Below are positions 1 through 11,702 of a stretch of 64,000 bases of DNA, in pieces. The DNA is taken from positions 21,049,450 through 21,113,449 of the forward strand of contig OU862927.1 of assembly GCA_917880885.1 (NCBI GenBank), given 5' to 3'. The number at the start of each line of letters is the position of its first letter. Within the stretch, counting starts at the first letter, position 1. The position numbers and the translations under genes are program-made. A model generated the notes under the pieces. It saw only the letters and a program-made list of their open reading frames with translations. It searched no databases and was not told the DNA's origin. The DNA comes from Limnephilus marmoratus (lineage: Eukaryota > Arthropoda > Insecta > Trichoptera > Limnephilidae).

Positions 1-679
1 ACCCTCTGTGACACTTAGTCTCGGCGTGGCAGCCGTTCGCGATGGAGCTTACGCTCGCCTCACCCGCCAGGGGTGAATTACGCTCTATAATTAGTTTTTT
101 TGTGCAAAAAAAAACCCGGGTAGAAATTTATTCTCGGCTGCTTGTAGTATACGGAAAACAGTGTATGAGTGCGAAAACGTGCACAAATGGTGCAGTGAAT
201 TTAAAAGCATGCCGTACGGCCATCGGTTTCAGACGAAAAAATTGCCAAAGTGGAAAAAACAATGATTGCAGATCGACGGGTGACGGTTCGGGAGCTCTGT
301 GATATGACCTCTGATGTCAGTAAAACCACTATTGACAAGATTTTGACAGAACACTTGGGATATCACAAAGTCTGCCCAAGGTGGGTCCCACAATGCTCAC
401 CTAAGGTCACAAAAAACAACGGGTTGAAGCAGCCCGCGAATTCCTCGAGTGCTACGACATCGATGGCGCAGAATTTTTGGACTCAATTGTGACTAGGGAC
501 GAGACCTGGATACACTACATGACACCACACGCAAAGGAATAATCCCAGTGGCTTTATTCATATTCGCCGAAGCAAAGTTTAAAAACGAATTACAGAGCGT
601 AACTCACACCTGGCGGGTGCGGCGAGTGGAAGCTCCATCGCGAACGGCTACCACACCGAGACTAAGCGTTACAGAGGGT
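1..679 (+). mobile_element. mariner-derived deletion derivative with ~98-bp terminal inverted repeats
   Basis: Bases 1-98 and 582-679 form an indel-free inverted repeat (position i pairs with 680-i), for example GATGGAGCTT at 41-50 against 630-639. The interior keeps frameshifted pieces of a mariner transposase: an N-terminal helix-turn-helix stretch containing RRVTVRELCD and SKTTIDKILTEHLGYHKVC (about 265-385), then the first catalytic aspartate in DETWIHY near 498-518. After that the reading frame ends and the rest of the DDE core is missing. It is a dead, internally deleted copy that could move only in trans. The left end lies at or just before the window edge, so the target duplication cannot be checked. 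Confidence 0.85.
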
Positions 680-2160
680 GCATCGTGGTAGAGATTTAGC
701 AAGGGGAATCCAGGCTACACGCCGGTGTTATAAGATTGCGCGTAAAATCGTTCTTCGCGACTGCAGCACCTTGGAGACCTTATTTTATGAACAGCCCTGG
801 TATTACACTAAATCAATTAATCAAAAATTTATTTTAATATTCTTCTGTTTAGTTGGGGAGGATTACACTAAATTTGCCGAGAACTCAAGTATTAAGTTCA
901 AACAGTTCTAGGTACAGGTCAAATTAAGAAAAGTTTGCGTTCACTCTCCATTGATTCATGGTTTGTTTGTTTATACTGTATAATGCAAATAAATAACTTG
1001 TTTAAACAAGATTATGATACCAGTCTTAAATCAAACTTGCCTAGTTTATGATTTAGGCTTCAGAGATTTTCACAACTGAACTAACAACCAACTACAAACA
1101 GTAATACAGTTAATCCAAGGCCCTTTGGAATATGTTTTAAAACTACCCCCATAATATTTTGACAGCGGCGTAGGCTAAATGAAGAATAGGGGTCCGCGTC
1201 CGATAAATGCGGAGAAAAGGCCTGAAATGATAACTCTGGAGTACACAGTGTAATGAAAATCATAGCAAGGCATACTCAACATATTCGGAAAACTTCCAGC
1301 CCCTGCTGTTCATATTAGATATATATTTAATTTATTGCTACTCACGGCTGGTTTGGATGAAGCATTTGAACGAGACTCAGTTGGCAATGCATCCGAAAGA
1401 TGTCAGCTGCAGTGTGTAAAAATTATTATATTAACAGAACTGTGTTTTTCCCATACCGCTTCATTTTAAAGATGATAGATTGATTACATAGTTTCGTTTA
1501 TTGATTTTAAAAGGGTTAGTTTTATTGCCAAGTTCCGTTTAATTGCCAAGTTCAGACGTCAAATTCTTGTCAAAAATTTGATTTAGCAAATCGATAAAAA
1601 AACTCCTCATCGTCGAAAACAGAATATGAGCCTCTTTGAGGTGATATTAAACGGAACCATTATGACTGTTCAATAATAATAATAAAAACAGAAGGTTTTG
1701 GTGTCGTTGTCGAAAATCAGTAATTCAGAATAAATTAACAAAGACGATCAAGACGGCTTGTTTACAGAAAACAAATTTTTTTCTTATAATTGGTGCTAGT
1801 TATATTAACTTGCGTAACGAAATTCTGTTTTAACTGTTAGTTAATTCGAATTGTTTGTTCCGTATCCAGTCAATCTTGTCAAGATGGTAGTCGTGTATGA
1901 TAGTACATTTTTGTTCCGCCAGAGCGAATGAGCGTTGCGATTGTTGCGGGCTGTCAAGTCGGAATCAACATAACACGAAGTCTACTGCTAACAGAACTAC
2001 TAATATAGCCGTGTTTCAAACTTGTCTATGATTATCGTTACTTTCAATTTATTATCTAATTTTTGAAGTGAAACTTTTTTGGCGCCGCACCGTTACTGAT
2101 TTGAAATTCGCATGAAATGGAAATGCGTCATAACTCAATTCCACACAAATACTCAGTTCT
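680..2160. other. no gene recognised
   Basis: AT-rich sequence with short stop-rich frames. I see no recognisable domain, RNA gene or repeat boundary. Confidence 0.5.
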
Positions 2161-2164
2161 AATA

Positions 2165-2285
2165 TAATGCGGTAAATTCGCACCTCGGCGCGTGCCTCCC
2201 ATAGATCGGTGGGCAAGGCGCCTGACAAGTCTCAGCGGCCAGAGAGACAGATACCAAGCGAACGGAGGTTCAAATCCTACGAAAT
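2165..2285 (+). repeat. tRNA-like SINE head
   Basis: A candidate A box (TAGATCGGTGG) is followed by a clear B box (GGTTCAAATCC) and then an A/T run. A full cloverleaf is not convincing, so this looks like the pol III promoter part of a tRNA-derived SINE rather than a functional tRNA. Confidence 0.45.
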
Positions 2286-2692
2286 CCAAAAAAAAAACTT
2301 TTTTTTTGTAAAATCAATATCCAATCTTCAAACCACTTTAAAATTAACGGGCAAAAGAAAAGAGAGCTATATTTAGCGACTTTTTAGTTTCACTTCTACC
2401 GCATGTATCAGAATTACCTACACACTCTGATTTTTATTCTCATCATCTATGTAATCACGTTTCTAATCGAAATTTTCATTACCGTCTCCACAATCTTTTA
2501 TCAGTACTACTCCCGACTCCCAGCACGTTTCTTAAGGTTGTTTTAAATAGCATCATCCTGATCTGAAAAGACAGGTACTTACCGATCATATTTTTTCTCA
2601 CCTTCTTCGTCTCCCAGAGGACAGTCTATCAATATACACCATTTAATTAGGGATGCCATTGTGCCGAAGGTTTTATTTTTATTTTAAAATGT

Positions 2693-2990
2693 GAATAGCG
2701 CACAAGAGTCCCCACTACTCCCAACCGCCTGGAGCCAGTGAGATTATGGCATCCCCAATTGGGGTATGTTGAGAGGCTGAAATAAGTGCGGAGGGGAAGG
2801 AGGTAAGGAAGGGGAAGGTGGGGAAGTACCTGGAAATTTAGACCTAGTCACCAAACACGACTACAGACATTTCAAGCAACGTTTCAATTCTGAATGATGG
2901 TCTCCAGGGCGATCCTGAGATTATTTCCACTCTGAAATGTGCCACAAATATGCCTTGTATTATTTTGAATGCTTAAACTGTGGAAACACA
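2693..2990 (-). mobile_element. SINE B copy, minus strand, head missing
   Basis: It matches the SINE B body also seen at 32434-32822, 40250-40625 and 44975-45390. Shared blocks include CCCCAATTGGGG, the GGGGAGGGGAAGGAG purine stretch and AGCAACGTTTCAATTCTGAA. It runs on the minus strand with its 3' end at the left. The tRNA-like head is absent. Confidence 0.75.
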
Positions 2991-3006
2991 AATCAATCAA
3001 TCACTC

Positions 3007-3309
3007 AAACTAGTGTATTTTTCATTGTTGGAATCTATTCTCAGATATGGAATTCGAAGCTGGGGAAATACAAGCATGACTTATATTAAGTACGTACAAA
3101 ATTTGCAAACTTCTATCGTAAAACAAATTGTATCACCAAATATATTATACAGACAAAGACACAATGTATATTGTGCTGAGGGCCTGCTCTCAATAAAAGG
3201 TATATTTTGGTTCCTAACCATTAAGAGGGCATTACCAGAGAAAGCCGGAAATACGTCATTTTCAAAAAAGTTTTTAGACGTATTGACTCTTTTCCACAAA
3301 AAATTATAA
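3007..3309 (+). pseudogene. non-LTR retrotransposon reverse transcriptase fragment
   Basis: The translation carries the motif downstream of the RT palm typical of Jockey/CR1-type LINEs: SLLESILRYGIRSWGN, then an LQ-rich helix. The same motif (SLCQSHIEYGILSWGN) occurs in the longer LINE at 61743-62471, so the two are probably the same group. Endonuclease, catalytic palm and start are missing. It abuts a SINE B copy on its left. Confidence 0.65.
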
Positions 3310-4189
3310 ATGGATTTCGAAAGATTGTTCTTTTATCTAGCATTCGTATGCAATAAATTTTTAGATTTTTTTTTAAATTTTTAGTATAATAAGGTTATTC
3401 CATAGGTCGTTGGCAGATTTGTTAAATTTTCAAAAAAGTTTTTGTATTATACCACACCCATTTCAAATAATGTAATCATGCAGGAAAATAAATCAATACA
3501 TTATCTAGCAAAGTTATGTATTAGAATTTTAATTTTAGTTTCAATAAAATCATTAAAAAATATGTACGTACATGCGTTTCTTGACGAAAATTGGTCCATT
3601 TGTGTATTTATTTGCGCACTTACAAACTAATATATTTCAGATTTTTTTAACATTCTTATTAAATTTAGACATTATTGAAAAATGATAAATACTTATAATC
3701 AAAAAATAACCACAAAAAGTACTTTATTTTAATAGTTTTATCATCACGCCTTTCAGCATTTTTGGATGAAGGTATAAATTAAAGCTGATTTGGATTGAAA
3801 TAAATTCGATATTGAGTTATAATTTAAAAAAGCTGGTACGGAGAATAATTAATCTTTCTCATTGTAACCGCCCTGCACGATCGGAAGAACAACTTTCGAC
3901 GAAATGTGGATTTTCGTCCGCTGGCTGGTTAAACGCTCTTAAGGATAACTGGGGAGATAATACTTACAAAAGACCACTGGTACATAGTCACAGCACACGT
4001 TTCACAGAAAAAAAGGCCTGAAAATACCTAAAATATCCAATAAGTACGGAAGCAGGAGTACTGTGTACCAGTGATCTTTAATAAGCTCAAAAATAATTTT
4101 GCTTTAGAGGTAAATGAGAATATAAGCTTGAAAACTGTAAAAATGTGGCTTATCAATGAAAAAACTATGTATCTGTAAAAAAAAAAACG
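3310..4189. other. AT-rich spacer, possibly LINE 3' UTR
   Basis: A/T-rich sequence following a LINE fragment. No ORF or structured repeat is convincing. Confidence 0.35.
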
Positions 4190-4600
4190 AAGAAAAAAAA
4201 GAAAGATTGGTGATGTTGTGGCCGTTAATTTTTTAATTAAATGAAGACAATATAAGCGAAACTCAATCGAAAATCTGAAAACAGAAAAATCAGAAAAATA
4301 TATTGACACATCTGTTAATTTTTTAAATTATTTTTAAATATTTGTACCTTTTTCTTAAATAATACCAAATCTCCTATTCTATTAAATTCTTCGGGAAGAT
4401 TATTAAAATATTTTATCCCAGTAATATATTATAAACAAAGAAAAAAAAGGAACATTGGGAATGTTATGGCATTAAATTTTTTTAAATTTCTTAAAAATAT
4501 TTGTACCATTTTCTTAAATGAATACCAACTGCTAATTTATTAAATTCTTCGGGAAGATTATTATAACATTGTATCCCATTGTATTGGTTGTTATGTTATT
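4190..4600. repeat. imperfect tandem duplication interrupted by a SINE A fragment
   Basis: Two diverged copies of a unit of about 160 bp lie head to tail (about 4190-4430 and 4440-4600), sharing TTAAATTCTTCGGGAAGATT and ATATTTGTACC. The first copy is longer because a truncated SINE A sits inside it. Confidence 0.6.
4237..4312 (-). mobile_element. truncated SINE A body
   Basis: The reverse complement matches the SINE A body at 18000 and 54225, including CAGATTTTCGATTGAGTTTC. GTTAATTTTTT flanks it on both sides (about 4226 and 4313), consistent with a retroposition target duplication. Confidence 0.65.
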
Positions 4601-4939
4601 GTATTATCCCATTTGTTGTTATATTATTATTTTTTTATTATATTTTCTTTAATTAATTGTAATATTAAATCTTTTTACAGAGGTCTTCAATTTCCTTTAC
4701 ATTTTTGAAAAACACATTTTATTTTTTTTTACTTCTAATATTAACGAGTGTATTTTGACGTAGAACCTGCAGACAAGAAGCCATGTGACAGCTTCGCGGG
4801 ACTACAGATAAATTGTTTAAATTATATATTTATGTAAACTATGCTTTTGTTGGAATAATAAAAAAAAAATTAAATAAAATTAATTATAAGCAATAATAAT
4901 CAGCCTGAAATACTCATCTACATTGAAAAAAATCTTACG

Positions 4940-5105
4940 AGAAAAGATACATGCCGCCAACGGGATTTGAACCCTTTGCGCTATGCATAAAAATCTTGTC
5001 TTAAACGTTAGTTAATCAATTAAAAATAATAATAATTAAAATTTATTTGTGCACGCCGGGATTTAAGCCCGCGACGCATAGTGATTCGTTTCATACAAGC
5101 TAGAC
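4940..5105 (-). repeat. two adjacent tRNA-like SINE heads, minus strand
   Basis: The reverse complement shows B-box-like sequences GGGTTCAAATCCCG near 4955-4970 and GGGCTTAAATCCCGG near 5055-5070. The second is preceded by AAATTTATTTG, which also borders SINE B heads elsewhere here. Neither folds into a complete tRNA by eye. Confidence 0.45.
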
Positions 5106-5109
5106 GCTA

Positions 5110-5814
5110 ATAAGTCACTTTTGAATTCCGAAACAATGACGCCATGGCGACATTACCAGATAGACAGGATAATAAATGCATGCTTAATTGGGATGATTAG
5201 TGCACTCTTAAGTCGAATAATGTGTTTTGAAATGATCATTTGCATTTATTCGCTCGTCGCAGCTCGACGTTTAAAATTGTGTACTAAGTTTGGAAAGTGT
5301 TTTTTTCGGTTCTGTAAAATGGAGGGTACTTTGGAAGATGTGTTTTAGGTATGACGTTTGGATCGCTAGTCGAGAGCCTGGTCCCCTCGATCACGAATGA
5401 CGGAGGAGGAGGAGGTGTGGTTCCAGCCAGATATGTCAGCGGTATTTACATAAAAAAAAAAGAAAAAATCATCCATTCTGTGACTTCCATCGTTCTATGC
5501 AACAGCACCACCATTGCTACTATATTCGTTTCTACTTCGTTTCTCTCGCTACTTCTCTTTCTGTACTCTTCCCCTTTCTCTTCCTCCTGGGTACACAGTG
5601 CCATCTAGTGGGCCGTGGGGAATTTATATCTCACGCGTGAAGAGTCAATGTTATCTTATTAGTTGAGTTAGGCAACGGGTCATTCGTTCCGTTCTAATGG
5701 GCCTAACTTTCCTATTCAAATACTGATAATTGTTGGCACATGTAAAAATAGGAAAGGAGCATTTATGATAAATTTTAAATTAATGTTCATTTATGCAGCC
5801 ATTGCAAAGAATTA
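5110..5814. other. no gene recognised
   Basis: It contains short frames without recognisable motifs. A GGA-rich tract near 5402-5416 and a pyrimidine-rich stretch near 5540-5590 are the only visible texture. Confidence 0.4.
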
Positions 5815-6125
5815 CATGTATATAAATATTGATGACTGGGATGCTGTGAAGAAGTAAGGAGAGGAAGTTCTGGGAAGGAACAAGGTATGAGTGACGGACG
5901 TATGAAACCATCCTTCCCACTGCGGCGCAAGCCGCTGGTTCGAGAGAGTCAGGCTGGAGAGTTCAAAAGGTCTCCCTAAACCAGTCCCTCCTGATCCGGC
6001 CCGCCACGCAATGGGTGGGCAAAAGCATCCGCCACCACCTAAACCCCCCAACGGGCACCCCTGCTAAGTCACCTAACTTAGCAAACCACTTGGGGTAATC
6101 AATCACTGATACTAGAATAGAAAAA
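5815..6125 (-). mobile_element. SINE C copy, minus strand
   Basis: It matches SINE C copies at 15050-15440, 35110-35410 and 58815-59355, with shared blocks such as TACGTCCGTCACT, GCGTGGCGGGCCGGAT and TTAGCAGGGGTGCCCG on the minus strand. Its 5' part lies inside the left arm of the large palindrome, and the copy continues past the arm boundary. This side therefore looks like the original and the right arm like the copy. Confidence 0.75.
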
Positions 6126-6675
6126 TACATAATACAAAGGAAACAAAAAAGTTCCAGATTACAATTTTGTTGTCTGTTGTCATAAATAATAAGATTTATG
6201 GACTTAATTTGACAATTGTTATTCATAATTATTTTAAAGTGTCGTTATTTATTTGGTCAATGAGATAACATTACCCACAACAAATATGTATGAATAACGT
6301 TTATATCACAAATAATATATAATATACACAATATATATATATATATTGTGTATATTATATATTATTTGTGATATAAACGTTATTCATACATATTTGTTGT
6401 GGGTAATGTTATCTCATTGACCAAATAAATAACGACACTTTAAAATAATTATGAATAACAATTGTCAAATTAAGTCCATAAATCTTATTATTTATGACAA
6501 CAGACAACAAAATTGTAATCTGGAACTTTTTTGTTTCCTTTGTATTATGTATTTTTCTATTCTAGTATCAGTGATTGATTACCCCAAGTGGTTTGCTAAG
6601 TTAGGTGACTTAGCAGGGGTGCCCGTTGGGGGGTTTAGGTGGTGGCGGATGCTTTTGCCCACCCATTGCGTGGCG

Positions 6676-6677
<2 letters not shown>
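6000..6677. repeat. perfect 678-bp palindrome (two 339-bp arms)
   Basis: Every base I compared on the left arm (6000-6338) is mirrored by its complement on the right arm (6339-6677), with coordinates summing to 12677 and no spacer. The centre is a TA-alternating stretch. Each arm contains the 5' part of a SINE C copy plus about 210 bp of unrelated sequence. The right arm stops inside the SINE and runs directly into a TA microsatellite. Confidence 0.95.

Positions 6678-6735
<58 letters not shown>
6678..6735. repeat. (TA)n microsatellite
   Basis: About 58 bp of uninterrupted TA dinucleotides directly at the outer end of the right palindrome arm. Confidence 0.95.
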
Positions 6736-6736
<1 letters not shown>

Positions 6737-7329
6737 CAAAACTTTGGTTTTGAATGGCGATTTTGATGCAAAAATTTTATAGTACTTTCAGTTTCACAAA
6801 TCCAAAAAATTTAAAGGGGTTCCCAGGATTTTAAACGGGTCTGCAATAGTACTCATTTTTTTATTTAATTTAATATTTTTCCGAAAATTAATAGATTTTT
6901 TACATAATTACATAATAAACTTATAAACAATACAAATAAAATCTAAGTGCAGATTTTCACACAAAGATAAACTTACAACAAATATATTATTAATAAGTGT
7001 CTCCAGTGTGGGTATGCGGGTTTGTTTGTTTTTGTTTTTTTTTTTTTTTGATTCCGAGTTGATTAAATTTTGGACACTTGACCTTCAAAATAGGAGGAAG
7101 GTTACTGCTTACAAGAGATTTTGAAAAACCACCCGCCTCCTTTTCCCGACCCTCAAAGCAGAATTTTGATTCTTCTGCACGAAATTTTGCACACCTAACA
7201 TTAACAATAAGACGAAAATTACTGTTCTATATCTGATTTCCGCAACGCCAGGGACTAAGGCATCTCAATGTGTCATAACCTCTATAACACCAATGCAAAT
7301 TTTCACATTCAACTTCACTTAAAATGTTT
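6736..7329. other. no gene recognised
   Basis: AT-rich sequence with a T-run near 7037-7050. It may be eroded LINE sequence upstream of the C-terminal fragment that follows. Confidence 0.35.
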
Positions 7330-7815
7330 TATTTAATAACTTTGACAATGTGCACAATGATTTACACAAGTAGTTGTAATATAATAAATCAGGATAACTT
7401 TACACAGACAAACTCGGGCCGATTCACAAGATCTATATTACAACATACATTCTACCAACCTACAACTAAAACGACTTTTGGACAAAGAAATATGCAATAC
7501 TTCTCTATAAAGTTATTTAATTTACCCCCTCTTGCAATGAAATCCATTAAAAAAATAACCGCCTTCAAAAGAAGCATAAAAATATGGATTATGGACATGG
7601 GAAGGAAGAAAATAGAATCAATTTTGCAACCAAACAAAGAATAATGCTTGTTTTGTACTTTATTTTAGATCTAACTTCATAATTTTCCTCGGTAATATTC
7701 TAGCATAGGTATATACTTATAATTCAAATAATAAAACTTGTACAATGTGTCCTTAGAACGGGGTACCCCAGAAAGGACACATTTTCTCTAAAAAACTGTA
7801 AAAAAAAAAAAAAAA
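7330..7815 (+). pseudogene. LINE C-terminus and 3' UTR with terminal hairpin
   Basis: The frame ending at 7644 contains TTFGQRNMQYFSIKLFNLPP and ends near IKIWIMDMGRKK. This parallels TTFGQKHFKYIACKLHNTLP and IKKWIISIGRH in the LINE at 61743-62471, so both belong to one family. About 100 bp of 3' UTR follows, then an 11-bp hairpin (7744-7754 with 7773-7783) and an A-rich tail. Catalytic domains are absent. Confidence 0.75.
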
Positions 7816-8129
7816 TATATAACATCTCCTCTAATTAGAACAAGAATAAAGCAGAGCGTGGTGAAATATTATAAATCAATATAATTATGTTGTCATAAAA
7901 TTTATGGAGGATTCAGAAAATATATATATAAGCACGTGGTGAAAAATATTTGAATGTTCACCAAAAATCAAATATTATTTAAGCAGGTGTATGTTTTACA
8001 TATTACATGTGTAAAACATATGTAGTTTTACATATTAATATAAAATGACAATATTATGGCATCCCAATGGAAAACTTGATTAAAATTTTCAGAAAAAGAT
8101 TCGGTCGAATTCACTGATTTTTCTGTTTC

Positions 8130-8450
8130 AAATTTTGTGCATCTCTCCGGATATGGAGAGATTGACGATATGATTATTATTTTAACTGGCAGTTGTAAAT
8201 AATAGTACCACGCGGATACATATTACACATGACGTCATTGCCTGTCGCGATTACTTTTTCCCGGTGACTAGCCATCACTGGATCACAGTGGATCTGAGGA
8301 ACCAGCTATTTGGAACCAGTTCCTATGGATTTATAAAATGGTCACCAACACTCAAACTGGGCGAAACCGAACCAAAAACCGCCCGCAGGGCCTAGCAGCA
8401 AAAGGTTGCGGAGAGGTTATTTAACTGCTAGTTATAATTATTAGTCCCGA
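8130..8450. repeat. interspersed repeat of unknown class, copy 1
   Basis: About 300 bp resembling 19510-19830. Shared blocks include CACTGGATCACAGTGGATC, GGATTTATAAAATGGTCAC, GCAGGGCCTAGCAGCAAAA and TTTAACTGCTAGTT. No coding frame, tRNA head or clear terminal repeat is visible, so the class is unknown. Confidence 0.7.
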
Positions 8451-9390
8451 CTGTTTACTCTAATTCTTCAACTCATCCAAACTACTTTGAGAACTTCTCT
8501 CGATCTGCCGCTGGTGCAAACTTTCCCTAAATGGGTGCAACTCGGGCAAGAATTTGTCTGAACAATATGCTGAAATTATCCTCGCATGAACTTGGCTAAT
8601 TTCGTATGTGTTGTGCTTTTAAAGTCTCGCCTCTTCTGCGGTATATGAATTACGAGATAAATGGCAAAGCGGAGTGCACTTTCATCCAAGTTTTGTGTGA
8701 GTGCTTTTAACAATTTGAGGCATTTCGAAACAATCACGGTAGTGACAAAAAAGTTTGGAAACTGGGTTTGAGATGAGGATAATGAGTGGATTTATTATTA
8801 AGCTGTCCAAAGAAAATTTGAACATCACTTGAACTTCAAGAGACATGTGCGTTATTATGACACGGACAGTGGATACGCGCCATAAAATATATTTAAATAC
8901 ATTTGGGCATAAATCTTGTTTAAATTAATAATTTATGCTATGGGACCATGGGGGCGCCATCTATGGTGGTTGTATTATATTGAATTTCCCTATGTGACAT
9001 TGAAATTCAGTGAATTCAGGCATTTTCTGACCTCTGTGGAGCAAGCAATTACTTCCGACGTGAGTGTTGGTTAAAGCCAATAGATGTCAGTCCTAATCAA
9101 ATAATTAACCCATTATTGAATTATTGTTGTGAGGTTTTGGCACGTACATTAATTTGCAAAATTCATATTCATTGTGTGAATTACCTTCCTGTGATAAACA
9201 CCTGTTGAGATTGTGCAATACCGCCTTGGCGAAATCAATATTTGAAGGAAACTAGTGTCGTTTTGTGCTGGACATCCTGTGGAGAGCTGCATTCTCGAGT
9301 GAGTTTTTGTTTTGTTTTCACTGAGGATTTTGGAATTGCTGTATAATCTGTTTTGTGTCACATAGGGAAGAGTTCACCTTTCATTAATTA
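8451..9390. other. no gene recognised
   Basis: Unassigned sequence with short, stop-interrupted frames. Confidence 0.35.
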
Positions 9391-9432
9391 CATAGGGTAG
9401 TATTCCCTGGTGTCTGGGAATACTACCCTATG
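9391..9432. repeat. perfect 17-bp hairpin
   Basis: CATAGGGTAGTATTCCC (9391-9407) pairs perfectly with 9416-9432 across an 8-nt loop, directly at the 5' junction of a LINE fragment. It may have formed during insertion. Confidence 0.85.
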
Positions 9433-9756
9433 CACGCCCCTACAGACAGCTTTATAAAACACTATGGACTCAAAACTCTCAAAAGTAGGAGAGACATTAC
9501 GGATATGACTTACTTACACAAAATCTTGAATGGTCATATTGACTGTCCAGCTCTTTTGTCATCGATTAATATTAGAGTTCCGACTAAGAAAACTAGGGAC
9601 AAATCACTGTTTCATGTCGAAATTGCTTCAACTAGTGTCAGGCAAAATTCTTTCTTATTGAGAACTTGTAATCATTATAACAAAAAATGTATCGATGCTG
9701 ATATCTTGTCATGTACTTTAAGCTCTTTCAAACACATAGTTAATGGAGCCTTATAA
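9433..9756 (+). pseudogene. LINE reverse transcriptase C-terminal fragment
   Basis: The translation has the usual layout after the RT domain of Jockey-like LINEs: LKSRRDITDMTYLHKILNGH, IDCPALL, a VP..TR motif, then LLRTCNHYN and a final aspartate/phenylalanine-rich helix. An AT-rich 3' UTR follows, which appears to continue on the far side of the solo LTR. Upstream domains are absent. Confidence 0.7.
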
Positions 9757-10219
9757 TAACCAATGCATTACCAAATACTCGTAGATTAATTCACTCTAAC
9801 AAAACTAAATAATCGATACCTTACTTTTTATGTTTTTTATTTATTTATTTGAAATTTAAAAGAATGTAATATGTATATGTGTATATCCGTACATGTGCGC
9901 ATATATATTATTTTTCCACGTTACATCTGGTGTTTTTTATTTTATTTTTTTTGTTTGTTTTATAAATATGGCGACACATCATAATCTTTTCGCCTTCAGA
10001 AAGAACGAACGAGAAATATCTAATATTCGCGCGATACGGGCAAGCTACTTACCTGAGTACATACCTACCTACTACTGCTGCCGTCGACGATAATAATATC
10101 GCCAGCGCCTAGAAAGGTCTCGAGATAGCACCGTACAATATCTGTACGGCGCCGAACATTCTCGTTAACTGCCGAAGTGGCGCGTATTACCTACCGTGTG
10201 GGTAATTACTCGCCGCGGC

Positions 10220-10258
10220 TATATAGGAAGCCGATCGCTCGCCCGCTGCAGTTCAGTC
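10220..10258 (+). promoter_or_regulatory. LTR core promoter: TATA box and initiator
   Basis: TATATA at 10220-10225 is followed about 30 bp later by TCAGTC at 10253-10258, a match to the arthropod initiator. Transcription would start near 10255. Confidence 0.6.
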
Positions 10259-10754
10259 TCACACTAACAGTCGGCCAACATCTCAGCATGTAACGATCTC
10301 CGCACAAGTGATCCTGCATGGCATCTACACACATCCAGGGCAGCTTCCCGAGGTCCACCACCACGTCTCAGCTACAAGGCCCATCGTGTCTTCAGCTCCT
10401 GAGATCAGCTCCATCCCGCGACTTACAAGGCTTGCGTAACCTTTAGTCCAGGGATCAGCTCACCACTTCATGGCACCCCGAAGCCCCATCGTGCTTCGCT
10501 GCCATGCAAACACGCTCCGCCTCGCCAGGACTAACTGCTGGTGGCTCAGCTCACCGAGCCACTCACCGTTCATCTCCGCGACTTAAAGCATCGAGCAACG
10601 GCCTGGAAGATAGGTCATCTCCACCGCCATGGTGTCGAGCAACTCGCTGACCTTCACCACAACATCTCCATCACCTTCGCACGCCTGCAGCATCTCATCT
10701 ACGGCACTCGGCATTACACCTTGTTACCGCTTCACCGACCTCGCTACGTAGCCC

Positions 10755-10760
10755 AATAAA
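10755..10760 (+). terminator. LTR polyadenylation signal AATAAA
   Basis: AATAAA lies about 55 bp from the LTR end, downstream of the promoter, as expected for an R/U5 boundary signal. Confidence 0.55.
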
Positions 10761-11039
10761 CGACTGACTCACTACACCGACTGACGCCTTTCATTTCTGT
10801 CTCCCGCTCCCTCATAAATATATATTTTTTAAATAGCCATAAAACAGTGCATACTATATTTGACTATTTTTTTGTGAGTACTATCACTTTACTTTTTACC
10901 TTACTTTTACTTGTTTTTTTTTTTTAATTAATGTATATTATTATTTCACGATCCCAAATCTGGTGTTTTTCAGTTTTCATCATTATTATTATTTTTTTTC
11001 TACTTTCATTGTTTTCTTTAGCTTATCTCATCTGTATCT

Positions 11040-11280
11040 TTTATGTATCACACAGTATTAGACAGTATATATAGACTATGTTTAGATTGTTTTTCTAGTT
11101 CCTATCTCTGTAATATTAGGCAAAAAAAAAGTTAATAAATATTGACTTTTATTTGTTATTTGGGCGTGATGTGAACATTTGTTATTGGGTTGTAACCTAA
11201 TTATTATAATTTATTGTTTTATTTAATGCATGTAATGTTTTTAATCTGTAAATGTTTCTAATAAAATAAAATAAAATAAA
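11040..11280 (+). repeat. LINE 3' UTR, copy 1
   Basis: It resembles 14390-14625, sharing TTATTGGGTT, TAACCTAATTATT and AATGCATGTAATG, and ends in an (AAAAT)n tail. With the LINE fragment at 9433-9756 it would make one element split by the solo LTR. Confidence 0.6.
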
Positions 11281-11702
11281 AAATAATCTGACTGTAGGTT
11301 GGCTTTTTATGACCTATACTAATGACCAAATCGACTTCAAAATATTTCTAAATCTATGTTTATATATCGATGGTTCAGTTGATTAGTCAGACAAATCCAA
11401 AAAATCGAAAATGCAGTCATATGTAAAAATATACCTTCTATCTGGTACAATATTCAGATTACTCAATAACACCACCAACTAAATTATATTGCAGAAAAAC
11501 TTGTAGTAAAAATAAACCAAAAAATTGATGTTTTCTGGATTAATAGTAAGAAATTTCAAAATATCATACTGATGTACCGGACCGTTATGGATGATTAAAT
11601 ATTACAACTTGAGGTTTTGCTCATTAAGTTATTCCAAAAAATATGTATATGTTACAGTCATAGTGATTAAATAGCTATTATACACAATGACTGGTCATTA
11701 TA

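Larger units (their letters stand above)
9969..10814 (+). mobile_element. solo LTR of an LTR retrotransposon (846 bp)
   Basis: This GC-rich block begins TGGCGACAC, ends CCCTCA and is flanked on both sides by TAAATA (9963-9968 and 10815-10820), fitting TG...CA ends with a 6-bp target duplication. It carries a TATA box, an arthropod initiator TCAGTC and an AATAAA signal in the order expected of an LTR. There is no primer-binding site, gag/pol or second LTR, so it is probably a recombination remnant. It appears to have landed in a LINE 3' UTR. Superfamily (Gypsy or BEL) cannot be told from an LTR alone. Confidence 0.75.

Noticed and set aside
3812..4021. 69-residue frame
   Set aside because: No motif or context; chance frame.
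5963..6753. Two identical ~80-residue proteins on opposite strands
   Set aside because: They arise from the palindrome arms and partly translate a SINE. The plus copy runs into (TA)n, giving Ile-Tyr repeats.
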